A stretch of DNA of 64,000 nucleotides from Candidatus Pacearchaeota archaeon (GTDB taxonomy: Archaea; Nanobdellota; Nanobdellia; Pacearchaeales; GW2011-AR1), in contig JAGVXH010000003.1 in the NCBI GenBank assembly GCA_018303845.1, positions 1 to 64,000 on the forward strand, read 5' to 3'. Numbering within the stretch: position 1 is the first letter of the stretch; each line of letters starts with the position of its first letter. This document shows positions 16,548-23,638 of this stretch, in pieces. Both the position numbers and the translations under genes were made by a program. The notes under the pieces were generated by a model. The model searched no databases. It saw only the letters and a program-made list of their open reading frames with translations, and was not told where the DNA came from.

Positions 16548-16949
16548 TTAACACTCAACATAAAATAATTTATCCGACGGTGGACTCAAATAACATTCCC
16601 TTTCTTCATAGCCCCTCATGTAAGGGACATACACATAATAACGAGCCTTCCGACCAGAATCATAATCATATCGGTCATTATACCAAGAATCCCTCGACCT
16701 AATCATCTCGACGTTCGCGTTAACCTTCCTGTCAAAATAATCCCTCGTAGTTCGGTAACTATATCCATGCCTATAATCATAAGCAGAATGCCTGTCCTCG
16801 TTATCATAATCAACCAAAGTCGTCCTTGAAACAACAGAATCCCCAGAAAAATATCTAGTCTCAACAAACTTTTCTTTATACGAAACATCAACGGCAGAGC
16901 TAAACCCAAGACACAAAATCAAAACTGTAACAACAAGCAAATTTTTCAT
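16548..16949 (-). CDS. Small secreted protein, Tyr/Arg/Asp-rich
   Basis: From ATG 16949 the protein begins MKNLLVVTVLILCLGFSSAV, a clear signal peptide, followed by about 110 residues rich in Tyr, Arg and Asp (DYDNEDRHSAYDYRHGYSY). Two Cys near the end (RECYLS, FYVEC) may pair. CTTTAAAAAG (about 16973-16982) is a TATA-like box at the right distance for 16949 rather than the earlier ATG 16964. Function unknown; presumably surface or extracellular. Confidence 0.65.
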   Translation of the reverse strand: MKNLLVVTVLILCLGFSSAVDVSYKEKFVETRYFSGDSVVSRTTLVDYDNEDRHSAYDYRHGYSYRTTRDYFDRKVNANVEMIRSRDSWYNDRYDYDSGRKARYYVYVPYMRGYEERECYLSPPSDKLFYVEC

Positions 16950-17032
16950 ACAACCACATCGCATCCAAACTTTTTAAAGTTTGTTGCACCTAAAAAATTA
17001 CAACAAAATATTTTATACTTAAACAGCCTTAG

Positions 17033-17236
17033 CAAATCATAGTAATTCAATATAAAACTAAATCTTCAAATGAGTGGAAGGATTATCCGGGCAAATCAAA
17101 AATTAAAGGAAGTCCGGATGACCACGATTTCAGACTCCTTAGCCACGATAAATCAAAAATATTAGTAGAAAAAAACAATTACGAAAAAGTCCTAAAACGA
17201 ATGCGTCAGATAGAATTCTTCAAACATAAAGGATGA
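17033..17236 (+). pseudogene. Open fragment without a start codon
   Basis: The plus strand is open from 17033 to the TGA at 17234-17236 but has no ATG, GTG or TTG in the first half. The translation is coding-like, e.g. EWKDYPGKSKIKGSPDDHDF and LVEKNNYEKVLKRMRQIEFF, and could be the C-terminus of a lost gene. It runs 31 bases into the antisense end of the topoisomerase gene. I do not recognise the parent family. Confidence 0.3.
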
Positions 17237-18258
17237 TTTTTACCAATCAGTTGCTCAACCAAATCTGGTCTAACATAATGATGTAGCGTCACCTCATACG
17301 AATTTTCCCATATCCCACTCTTCTTCGAAAACTTCTTATGCCCCAACTCCGACGCTAATTTCAAGCAAAACTTTTTAGTCATTTCCGATTTCGCATCTCC
17401 GATTTCGCATCTCCGAAGAAATCTTTCAACCTCTCTAGTGGCGAAATGCGACCTAACAATATGCGGATAAAACCTCTCGCCACAAAATTTTTCAAACCCA
17501 ATTTCAAAATCAGTATCCTTAAGTATGCCGCCCTTGGAATTCAAAAAAACAAAATCATCTTGCCCCTTCTCTTTTAAAACTCGTTTCAATTGATTCAAAA
17601 CTTTCTCGACAAATCTCTCCTCTATGTGCTGCGGGACGCCATCCTTCCCAATAAAATCAAACACAACCTTATCTCTAATAATCTTCAAATCTTTCTTCTT
17701 CAGCGTCGTCAATCCCTTGTGCCTATTCCGTCTATAATAAATTTCACTTCCAACTCTCATCTTCGTCTTCAATAAAACCAGCATCGCTAAAACCAAAGCA
17801 TTATCGCAATCTTCATCCAAAGCTCTTAATAAATTCTTTTTCAACCTTGGCAAACATCCCTCAAACCTATCAACCAAAGCATATTTCTTATCCTTCGAGT
17901 TCTTTATCTTATCCAAATTGTAAAGATAACAAAACTCGCCATTCGGATTCTCGAAAATAACATCCCAATGCCCATGAGACTTCTCGTCATGAATCATCAA
18001 ATTCGGAGCAAATAAAGAAAATCCACGATTTAATTTCACCCCATCAGGCAAAACATCAATTCGTTTTCCAATAGTCTTTCCGTTGCAAAATCCGCCTTTC
18101 AAAAAGCTCCCATCTCTAATCAGCTCCAAATTCCCATTCCTTCGAAACAATTGAACCACCCCAACAGCTTCAGGAAATTTTATCCTAGATTTCCGACAAG
18201 ACTTTCCCTCGCATTCAACAACAGCCAAATCTTTCCAACGGATCCGATAACATGCCAT
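17206..18258 (-). CDS. Topoisomerase IB-like protein
   Basis: The catalytic core matches type IB topoisomerases. KMRVGSEIYYRRNRHKGLTT (near 168) carries the first Arg, VVFDFIGKDGVPQ the Lys, HIVRSHFATREVERFL the second Arg, LASELGHKKFSKK the His, and HHYVRPDLV near the C-terminus the likely nucleophilic Tyr. Known activity: relaxing supercoils through a 3'-phosphotyrosine bond. An N-terminal Cys-rich strip (MACYRIRWKDLAVVECEGKSC) is unlike the usual domain. The ATG at 18258 is favoured over 18321 because CTTATATAG lies about 25 bases upstream. Start lies about 95 bases from tRNA-Glu. Confidence 0.78.
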   Translation of the reverse strand: MACYRIRWKDLAVVECEGKSCRKSRIKFPEAVGVVQLFRRNGNLELIRDGSFLKGGFCNGKTIGKRIDVLPDGVKLNRGFSLFAPNLMIHDEKSHGHWDVIFENPNGEFCYLYNLDKIKNSKDKKYALVDRFEGCLPRLKKNLLRALDEDCDNALVLAMLVLLKTKMRVGSEIYYRRNRHKGLTTLKKKDLKIIRDKVVFDFIGKDGVPQHIEERFVEKVLNQLKRVLKEKGQDDFVFLNSKGGILKDTDFEIGFEKFCGERFYPHIVRSHFATREVERFLRRCEIGDAKSEMTKKFCLKLASELGHKKFSKKSGIWENSYEVTLHHYVRPDLVEQLIGKNHPLCLKNSI

Positions 18259-18354
18259 ACAATTAAACACCGAAAAACTATATAAGAAAATCCACGAACA
18301 ACTTCGTCGACCCAATAACAAACTTTAAAAGTAAAATTCAACCACTAACAATAG

Positions 18355-18427
18355 GCTCCGTTAGTCTAGTGGCCAAGGATTCTGCCCTTTCACGGCAGCG
18401 ACCCGGGTTCAAATCCCGGACGGAGCG
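18355..18427 (+). tRNA. tRNA-Glu (TTC)
   Basis: Acceptor GCTCCGT/ACGGAGC with discriminator G, anticodon loop CTTTCAC (anticodon TTC), T arm CCGGG-TTCAAAT-CCCGG. All stems pair. Its 3' end (18417-18428) is repeated at 23078-23089, marking it as the integration site of the downstream element. Confidence 0.96.
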
Positions 18428-18428
18428 T
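18417..18428 (+). repeat. attL core (12 bp) in tRNA-Glu
   Basis: CGGACGGAGCGT covers the last T-stem bases, the acceptor 3' strand and the discriminator. Identical to 23078-23089. Confidence 0.8.
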
Positions 18429-18468
18429 TAAACTATAAGTTTAAGACTGGAATTTTAGTCCTAATTCT

Positions 18469-19608
18469 ATGAATAAGAAAGATTATGATAATAGCGATAT
18501 AATAAAAAGGTTTCTTAACAACTGCGTCGCTACTGGTTTAGGAGAAAGAAGAATAGAAAAGTATACTCAGCATTTAAGATGGTTAGATGAAGAAATTGGC
18601 GTCGAGTTTGATAAAGCAACAAGAGACGACATAGAAAAATTAGTAGTTAAGATTCATCAAAATAAAAAATGGTCTGAATATACAAAATATGATTACAAGG
18701 TTGCAATAAAAAAATTCTACAAATGGTTTAATGGCGGTGAAGATTGTCATCCAGTTGCTCGATGGATTAAAACAAAAATAAGCAAGTGTAATCAAAAACT
18801 TCCAGAAGATTTATTGACAGAGGAAGAAGTAAAAAAATTAGTTGAGTTCGCCCCAACTATTAGAGACAAGGCATATATTATAACCCTATACGAGACAGGA
18901 TGCAGAAATGGAGAGATGCTTAATATAAAACTTAAGCAAGTTTCTTTCGAATCACAAGGCACAGTTCTTCGGGTTCATGGCAAAACAGGCTCTAGAAGGG
19001 TTATGGTGATAACTTCTACGCCATATCTTAGGGATTGGATTAATAATCATCCTTACAAAAATGACCCTAGTGCTTTTCTTTGGATTATGGCGGACGGAGA
19101 GCAACTGACACAGGCGGGTTCTTCTGCACTTTTGAAAAGAGTGGCAAAAAGGGCTAAGGTGACAAGAAAAGTTAATCCTCACAACTTTAGACACACTAGA
19201 GCAACGCATCTAGCTAACCATCTAACCGAAGCACAGATGAAACAATATTTAGGATGGACGCAAGGAAGTGATATGGCGGCGGTATACGTCCATTTATCGG
19301 GAAGAGATACTGATGATGCAATTTTAGAGATGAATGGAGTTAAGAAAGAAAAGAAAATAACAAGTAAGTTAAGGTCTAGAAATTGTATGCGTTGCGGAGA
19401 GATAAATAAATCGACTTCTAAGTTTTGTGATAAGTGTGGGGCTATTCTAGATATTAATACCGCCGTAGATTTTGAGAAACAAAAGAAAGACGAAAAAGAT
19501 ATACTTCACATGTTTATCGAGAAGATTGTAGAGGAGAATCCAGAAATGGCGGGAAAAGCTTTAGCTAGTTTCCCCAAAGATATGCTAAAGAAGTTGAAGA
19601 ATCTTTAA
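18469..19608 (+). CDS. Tyrosine site-specific recombinase (integrase) with zinc ribbon
   Basis: 379 residues. An N-terminal SAM-like DNA-binding domain (to about 105) is followed by a catalytic domain with ETGCRNGEMLNIK (first Arg), HNFRHTRATHLA (HxxR) and MAAVYVHLSG (nucleophilic Tyr). The C-terminus adds a zinc ribbon, CMRCGE and CDKCGA (near 308-325), common in integrases of archaeal elements. It begins 42 bases after tRNA-Glu, as expected for the enzyme that made the insertion. The gene is intact and not split by att, unlike SSV-type integrases. Confidence 0.95.
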   Translation: MNKKDYDNSDIIKRFLNNCVATGLGERRIEKYTQHLRWLDEEIGVEFDKATRDDIEKLVVKIHQNKKWSEYTKYDYKVAIKKFYKWFNGGEDCHPVARWIKTKISKCNQKLPEDLLTEEEVKKLVEFAPTIRDKAYIITLYETGCRNGEMLNIKLKQVSFESQGTVLRVHGKTGSRRVMVITSTPYLRDWINNHPYKNDPSAFLWIMADGEQLTQAGSSALLKRVAKRAKVTRKVNPHNFRHTRATHLANHLTEAQMKQYLGWTQGSDMAAVYVHLSGRDTDDAILEMNGVKKEKKITSKLRSRNCMRCGEINKSTSKFCDKCGAILDINTAVDFEKQKKDEKDILHMFIEKIVEENPEMAGKALASFPKDMLKKLKNL

Positions 19609-20010
19609 TTCCTTAAGTATACTTTCGGTTTTTATTTTTTTCTTAAGTTTTTTTATAATTGGCCTAGCTTCTTCTCCTATCTCCTTGACTAAAACCTCTA
19701 TAGCAATGGCTCTTTTATTGTCAAACCACCAAAGAGCGAAGGGGCTTTCCAAATTGATTTTATAATAATGATGCCTACCTAATTTATTCTTCGTACCCAA
19801 TATCTTTCTTGCTTCTTCGCTAGATATCTCTTTTAGAATACCCATCTCTTTTTGAGATTTTATTTCCCTAACTGCTTCAGTTCTATGGATACCTAGCGCC
19901 CTTCTAATATCCTCAATGCAAAAAATTCCGCCTTGCTGAGTACAATTATTAAAAAAAAATTCAAACATTTTTTTATCTCTTTCGGAAAATTCAAAATTCG
20001 GTTCTCCCAT
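19585..20010 (-). CDS. Winged-helix transcriptional regulator of the element
   Basis: From ATG 20010 the protein is 141 residues. FCIEDIRRALGIHRTEAVREIKSQKEMGILKEIS is split over residues 28-62 and forms the helix-turn-helix and wing; a second helical part (ALWWFDNKRAIAIEVLVKEIG) follows. Earlier ATGs at 20025 and 20109 are possible, but the TATA-like TTTATATCT around 20041 suits 20010 best. It is divergent from the zinc-ribbon gene and overlaps the integrase 3' end by 24 bases, so it probably controls the element's expression. Confidence 0.7.
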   Translation of the reverse strand: MGEPNFEFSERDKKMFEFFFNNCTQQGGIFCIEDIRRALGIHRTEAVREIKSQKEMGILKEISSEEARKILGTKNKLGRHHYYKINLESPFALWWFDNKRAIAIEVLVKEIGEEARPIIKKLKKKIKTESILKELKILQLL

Positions 20011-20064
20011 TATGACACAATACATGTTATATTTCCTTTTATATCTTCTTATGATAGTATATTT

Positions 20065-20190
20065 ATGAAACAAAGATGCAGGCGCTGTAAACACCAATGG
20101 CTCTCTCACTTAGAGAATCCAAAAGAATGTCCGCATTGCAAATCAAGATTATGGAAAATAAAAAAGCAAAAACAGAAGAAGAAAAAGTAA
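20065..20190 (+). CDS. 41-residue zinc-ribbon miniprotein
   Basis: MKQRCRRCKHQWLSHLENPK followed by ECPHCKSRLWK and a Lys-rich tail: two CxxC pairs 18 residues apart, the smallest kind of zinc ribbon, typical of DNA-binding miniproteins in archaeal plasmids and viruses. The frame extends upstream to 19933, but that part is antisense to the regulator gene. Starts 54 bases from the divergent regulator. Confidence 0.65.
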   Translation: MKQRCRRCKHQWLSHLENPKECPHCKSRLWKIKKQKQKKKK

Positions 20191-20264
20191 AGGAAAAATT
20201 CAAACAAGAACTTAATCCTGCTATTGGCATACTTAAGGAAATAGCGAGGAGAAAATGGGAATAA
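20151..20264 (+). CDS. Possible 37-residue basic helical protein
   Basis: A short frame starts with ATG inside the zinc-ribbon gene, in another frame, and ends 10 bases inside the Orc1/Cdc6 gene. The residues (KAKTEEEKVKEKFKQEL, then NPAIGILKEIARRKWE) predict one charged helix. The nested overlaps suggest translational coupling to the initiator gene. No homologue known to me. Confidence 0.4.
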   Translation: MENKKAKTEEEKVKEKFKQELNPAIGILKEIARRKWE

Positions 20265-21379
20265 TTAAAGATAAAAGTGTTTTTGATATTAATTATATCC
20301 CAGAAGAGCTCCCGGTTAGGCAGGAGTTAGTTGATGAAATTTTTAAAAAAATAACCTTAATGAATAGGTATATTTTATTTTTGGGAGGAATGCCGGGAAA
20401 CGGGAAAACAATTTCCGTTACAAAGGCTCTAGACAGATTAAGCAGAGATGTTATTGACGTTTTTATAAATTGCTCAGAAATAAATAGCTATACTGCAATA
20501 GCGAAGGAAATTATAGAAAAAGTAAAATGTAAGCCGTATAAGGAAAAGGGGAAAAGCCGGTATGAACTAGCAGAAGATTTGAAGAAATTATTAAAGACAA
20601 AAAGGAATAAAAAAATTATTATAACTTTCGATGAAGTCGATAAACTTATTTTAAAGAAAGATAATCATGTAGAGATATTTTTTCCCTTAGTAAATCATGG
20701 AAGTGCAAGCTTTATTTTTATCTCAAATGATGCGAGTATACTTAGTAAAATGGATGGGAGAATAGCAAGTAGATTTTCTTCTGAGAAAAAGATATTAGAA
20801 ACCTATTGCCCAGATGATATATTTCAAATTCTTCTCCAAAGAGCAGAGAAGGGGCTTATAGAAGGGAGTTGGACGATAGATTTGTTAATTAAGATGGCAA
20901 AATTAACTTCTGATACATCTGGGGATATTAGGTATGCGTTAAAATTACTAGAAAAATCAGCTGTATTAACTGATATGGCAAATGAGGGAAGAATTAGCGA
21001 AGATAAAATAAAGGATGCGATAAAAGAAGTGCAAATTTCTGAGATTGAAGAAGTTTTCCCGAATCTCCCAAAGCATCTTAAGATAGTTGTTATCGCGTTA
21101 TGCCACGAATGCAGAAAAAACAACGGATTCGCAATTACTTCAGATGCCTATAAATTTTATTCATTTCATGCTAGAAGCTTGCAATATGGTCATGTGGGAG
21201 AAAGACAATACCGTGATTATTTGAATAGTTTAGAAATGATGGGATTATTCGAATTCCAATGGAGGTCTAATCCGAAAGGACAAGGTAGAATAAGAATTGC
21301 TAGTCCACTAAATTTTGACGCCATAAAATTCTATGAGAAGTTTGTAGGAAATACCGGAGAGGATGGGGCCGGAGGGTGA
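20255..21379 (+). CDS. Orc1/Cdc6-like AAA+ replication initiator of the element
   Basis: 374 residues. Walker A GGMPGNGKT (near 44-52), Walker B IIITFDEVDKL (near 120), sensor 1 FIFISNDASIL, arginine-finger region RIASRFSSE and sensor 2 SGDIRYALKLLEKSA. A C-terminal winged helix (near 275-360, LPKHLKIVVIAL then YRDYLNSLEMMGLFEF) binds origin DNA. Known of the family: Orc1/Cdc6 recognises origins and loads MCM. Its place within the tRNA-borne element suggests it replicates the excised circle rather than the chromosome. Confidence 0.88.
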   Translation: MGIIKDKSVFDINYIPEELPVRQELVDEIFKKITLMNRYILFLGGMPGNGKTISVTKALDRLSRDVIDVFINCSEINSYTAIAKEIIEKVKCKPYKEKGKSRYELAEDLKKLLKTKRNKKIIITFDEVDKLILKKDNHVEIFFPLVNHGSASFIFISNDASILSKMDGRIASRFSSEKKILETYCPDDIFQILLQRAEKGLIEGSWTIDLLIKMAKLTSDTSGDIRYALKLLEKSAVLTDMANEGRISEDKIKDAIKEVQISEIEEVFPNLPKHLKIVVIALCHECRKNNGFAITSDAYKFYSFHARSLQYGHVGERQYRDYLNSLEMMGLFEFQWRSNPKGQGRIRIASPLNFDAIKFYEKFVGNTGEDGAGG

Positions 21380-21422
21380 GGGGGCGGAACATCTCCGCTA
21401 TTTCCGATAAAGCTATGAAAAG

Positions 21423-21459
21423 TATGTAAAATTATGTATAAATTATGTAATTATACATG
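21423..21459. repeat. Phased TATGTA repeats, possible iterons or operator
   Basis: TATGTA occurs at 21423, 21433 and 21444, spaced 10 and 11 bases (one helical turn), followed by an inverted ATACAT at 21453-21458. The stretch is entirely AT-rich and lies between the initiator gene and the membrane-protein genes. It may be the element's origin or a regulatory site for the downstream promoter (GATATAAAAG at 21471-21480). Confidence 0.5.
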
Positions 21460-21501
21460 AAAATTAGATAGATATAAAAGATTCTTAATCAATATAATTG
21501 A

Positions 21502-22248
21502 ATGGATTATAAAGTCTTACTTGTCTATTTTTTAATAGCCGTAGTAATTTTAAGCCTTTTCTTCTTAGTAATATTGTTTAGTTCGCTAGTTTTACATATT
21601 TTTAAAAGAGACCCTGAAGACACTTATATTTATTTGAAGAACATAGTCTACGGAGCCGCAGGGGGTCTTATAGCAACAATATTCTTAGATGTTAAGAATG
21701 AGGCCACTTTCCCTACATTTATTTTTTGGAGCACAAAAATACTTTCTACCTTTGTGCTGGTGTTAATTTTCATTCTTCTGGGTTTCGCATATCTCTATAT
21801 TTTAAAAAAAGTATATAGATGGATAAAAATAAATAGTATTAAAACCATAAAACCTAAGATGGTAAAGCAAAAAAATAACGAAAAAAATACCTTAGAAGAT
21901 TTTTTCGAAAAAAACAATTATACTTTAATTGTTTTGAGTATTTTTCTTTTAGTTACTATAAGTTTAGTCGAAGGGGAGGGGAACCTCAACAATGTTTTAG
22001 CGTTACTTTCTTCATTAATTACTTATTTTGTTTTAATTGGAATTAATAGGGATAATAATGACAAAGGAGACACATTCCCACTATGGGGCTTTGAAATTGT
22101 CTTTCCGCTTTTCATCTCTGCTTTTTGTGCTTGGGTAGTTCTTAATGTAGTAATAACCTTGACTGGGAATCTGGCAATTATTACCTGGGGGCTTATTTGG
22201 TTTGGACTAATGATTTATCCAGGTGCTAAATTTTGGAAAAGAAGATGA
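21502..22248 (+). CDS. Element-encoded polytopic membrane protein
   Basis: 248 residues with about seven hydrophobic segments (5-30, 50-65, 75-105, 138-155, 160-180, 195-220, 228-243) and a short cytoplasmic Lys-rich loop near 110-130. No family recognised. GATATAAAAG 22 bases upstream suggests a leaderless start. It overlaps the next gene by 4 bases (ATGA). Confidence 0.65.
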   Translation: MDYKVLLVYFLIAVVILSLFFLVILFSSLVLHIFKRDPEDTYIYLKNIVYGAAGGLIATIFLDVKNEATFPTFIFWSTKILSTFVLVLIFILLGFAYLYILKKVYRWIKINSIKTIKPKMVKQKNNEKNTLEDFFEKNNYTLIVLSIFLLVTISLVEGEGNLNNVLALLSSLITYFVLIGINRDNNDKGDTFPLWGFEIVFPLFISAFCAWVVLNVVITLTGNLAIITWGLIWFGLMIYPGAKFWKRR

Positions 22249-22694
22249 AATTTCAAGGAATTTTAAAGGGTATAAAGAAATTTTTTACTGAAGACCCAGA
22301 AGAGAAAGAGGAAAATGAAAATTTTGATAAATTTCTAGAAAGGATATCTAAAAGAATAGACAAAACAAACAAGATAGCTGGTGGAGGTATGAATATGAAG
22401 GAGCGGGCTCAAATTGCACTAATGATAGAAAGTGCTAGGTTACAAAAAGAAACGTCTGAAACAAATAAAAATCTTCATAATACTAATGTATTATTGCTTA
22501 TTGCTAGTAGTATTTTAGCATATACTGCAGTGAAAAGCAGTCCTAATTCAAATGAAATCATTTCAGGTTTGACGGAAATAATGGAAGTAGCTTTAACTGT
22601 AGCCTTGTTATTATTTACCCTAGGCATAATTTTTAAAATATTGTCCTGGATTTTTGGGCTAATAAAAAAATGGCTAATAAAAAACAAAGAATAG
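22245..22694 (+). CDS. Element-encoded protein with two membrane helices
   Basis: 149 residues from the ATG that overlaps the preceding stop (ATGA). An amphipathic charged N-terminal half (FFTEDPEEKEENENFDKFLE and a long helix to residue 85) precedes two helices (near 87-104 and 118-138) and a Lys-rich end. An upstream in-frame ATG at 22233 exists but gives a 16-base overlap. Function unknown. Confidence 0.6.
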   Translation: MKFQGILKGIKKFFTEDPEEKEENENFDKFLERISKRIDKTNKIAGGGMNMKERAQIALMIESARLQKETSETNKNLHNTNVLLLIASSILAYTAVKSSPNSNEIISGLTEIMEVALTVALLLFTLGIIFKILSWIFGLIKKWLIKNKE

Positions 22695-23044
22695 AAGTAG
22701 AAGAATTTAAGAAAGAATGGAGAAATTTGCATCAGGGATTTCCAAGATATTTATATTCCGATAGACTAGAACAAGTTGTTCCAACACAGGAAGTTAGAGA
22801 TAATCTAATCAAGCATGGATTTTTATTAAAATGTATTCCTACTCAAGATAAAAATGGAACAAAGCATCCGTATATGTTAGGCCCAAATTCCCTATCACTA
22901 ATAAGTTCTTGGAACACCGAGGATTTATCTAAAAGAACTCTTCAGTTATCCAAAGACACAAAATTCTTAACAAAGGTTGTTATATTTCTAAGCTTTTTAT
23001 CTATCGCTGTTTCTGGTGTAGCTATTTATCTAGGGTTAAGATAA
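22670..23044 (+). CDS. Element-encoded tail-anchored protein
   Basis: 124 residues: a soluble N-terminal part of about 95 residues with aromatic and basic clusters (WRNLHQGFPRYLYSDRLEQ), then one C-terminal helix (VVIFLSFLSIAVSGVAIYLG). It overlaps the previous gene by 25 bases. Last gene before attR. The three membrane genes form one operon and could serve in host-membrane association, exclusion or defence; this is speculation. Confidence 0.6.
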   Translation: MANKKQRIEVEEFKKEWRNLHQGFPRYLYSDRLEQVVPTQEVRDNLIKHGFLLKCIPTQDKNGTKHPYMLGPNSLSLISSWNTEDLSKRTLQLSKDTKFLTKVVIFLSFLSIAVSGVAIYLGLR

Positions 23045-23077
23045 TTCCCTTGAGCGTTTAATTTTCCCTTATCAGCA

Positions 23078-23089
23078 CGGACGGAGCGT
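23078..23089 (+). repeat. attR core (12 bp)
   Basis: Second copy of CGGACGGAGCGT, same orientation as in tRNA-Glu. It sits in a small perfect hairpin (GGACG, GAG loop, CGTCC) 34 bases after the last element gene and is followed by T-rich sequence. Confidence 0.78.
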
Positions 23090-23120
23090 CCCTTTTTCTG
23101 CATATTCACCACCCAAGAAG

Positions 23121-23141
23121 CAACACGAAAGACATAAAAAG
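23121..23141 (+). promoter_or_regulatory. Duplicated promoter block, copy 1
   Basis: CAACACGAAAGACATAAAAA plus G (21 bases) is repeated exactly at 23598-23618. It contains a TATA-like ACATAAAAAG ending 21 bases before the ATG at 23162. The ten to fifteen bases before it are also similar in the two copies. Confidence 0.75.
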
Positions 23142-23161
23142 TAAAAACAACAAATAAGACC

Positions 23162-23575
23162 ATGGAAAAAGAAACCCCAAAATTCGAAGTGATAGTATTA
23201 GGAATAATCCTTGACTCTCAAAAGAAAAAAATCCTAATTGGAAAAAGAAAAAAAGGACAAGGCGGGAGAAAAATAGGTTGGTGTTTTCCAGGCGGAAGAA
23301 TCATGCCGGGAGAAGATATCGACACTGCCCTAAAACAAAAAATAAAATTGAAAACAGGATATTCCGTAAAAAATATAGGAACATTTTTCTCTCAAACACA
23401 TAAAGAAAGCCCAGGCTTAGTCTCAATAGCTTTTCTAACAAAAGTCTTCGAAGGAGAAGCTAAGCCAGGTGACGACATTGAAGAATTAAAATGGGTAAGC
23501 GTAAAAGAGTTAGAAAATTATTTCAAAATTCCAATACATAAAAAACTAAAAGAATTCTTGCTAGAGCTAGTTTAA
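23162..23575 (+). CDS. Nudix-fold protein with degenerate catalytic box
   Basis: 137 residues with the Nudix layout: strand VIVLGIILDSQKKKILIGKR, then GWCFPGGRIMPGED and a helix ending KTGYSVKNIG. In active enzymes the box is GX5EX7REUXEEXGU; here the RExxEE part reads QKIKLK, so the metal-binding Glu residues are gone. It is probably a binding or regulatory protein rather than a hydrolase. Expressed from the duplicated promoter block shared with the methyltransferase gene. Confidence 0.8.
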   Translation: MEKETPKFEVIVLGIILDSQKKKILIGKRKKGQGGRKIGWCFPGGRIMPGEDIDTALKQKIKLKTGYSVKNIGTFFSQTHKESPGLVSIAFLTKVFEGEAKPGDDIEELKWVSVKELENYFKIPIHKKLKEFLLELV

Positions 23576-23597
23576 TTTTTCGCCACCTCCAAATAGC

Positions 23598-23618
23598 CAA
23601 CACGAAAGACATAAAAAG
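23598..23618 (+). promoter_or_regulatory. Duplicated promoter block, copy 2
   Basis: Exact 21-base copy of 23121-23141, placed 20 bases before the methyltransferase ATG. Because both copies sit at the same distance from a start codon, co-regulation of the two genes is likely. Confidence 0.75.
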
Positions 23619-23638
23619 CGAAATAAACCATAAATATT

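Larger units (their letters stand above)
18417..23089 (+). mobile_element. Integrated element in tRNA-Glu (about 4.7 kb)
   Basis: The 12-bp sequence CGGACGGAGCGT at the 3' end of tRNA-Glu recurs at 23078-23089 in the same orientation. Between them lie a tyrosine integrase next to the tRNA, a winged-helix regulator on the other strand, a zinc-ribbon miniprotein, a 37-residue frame, an Orc1/Cdc6-like initiator and three membrane proteins. This is the layout of an integrated plasmid or defective virus: integrase at attL, own replication initiator, no capsid gene seen. The tRNA is intact, so the element carried the replacement 3' end. Confidence 0.85.
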
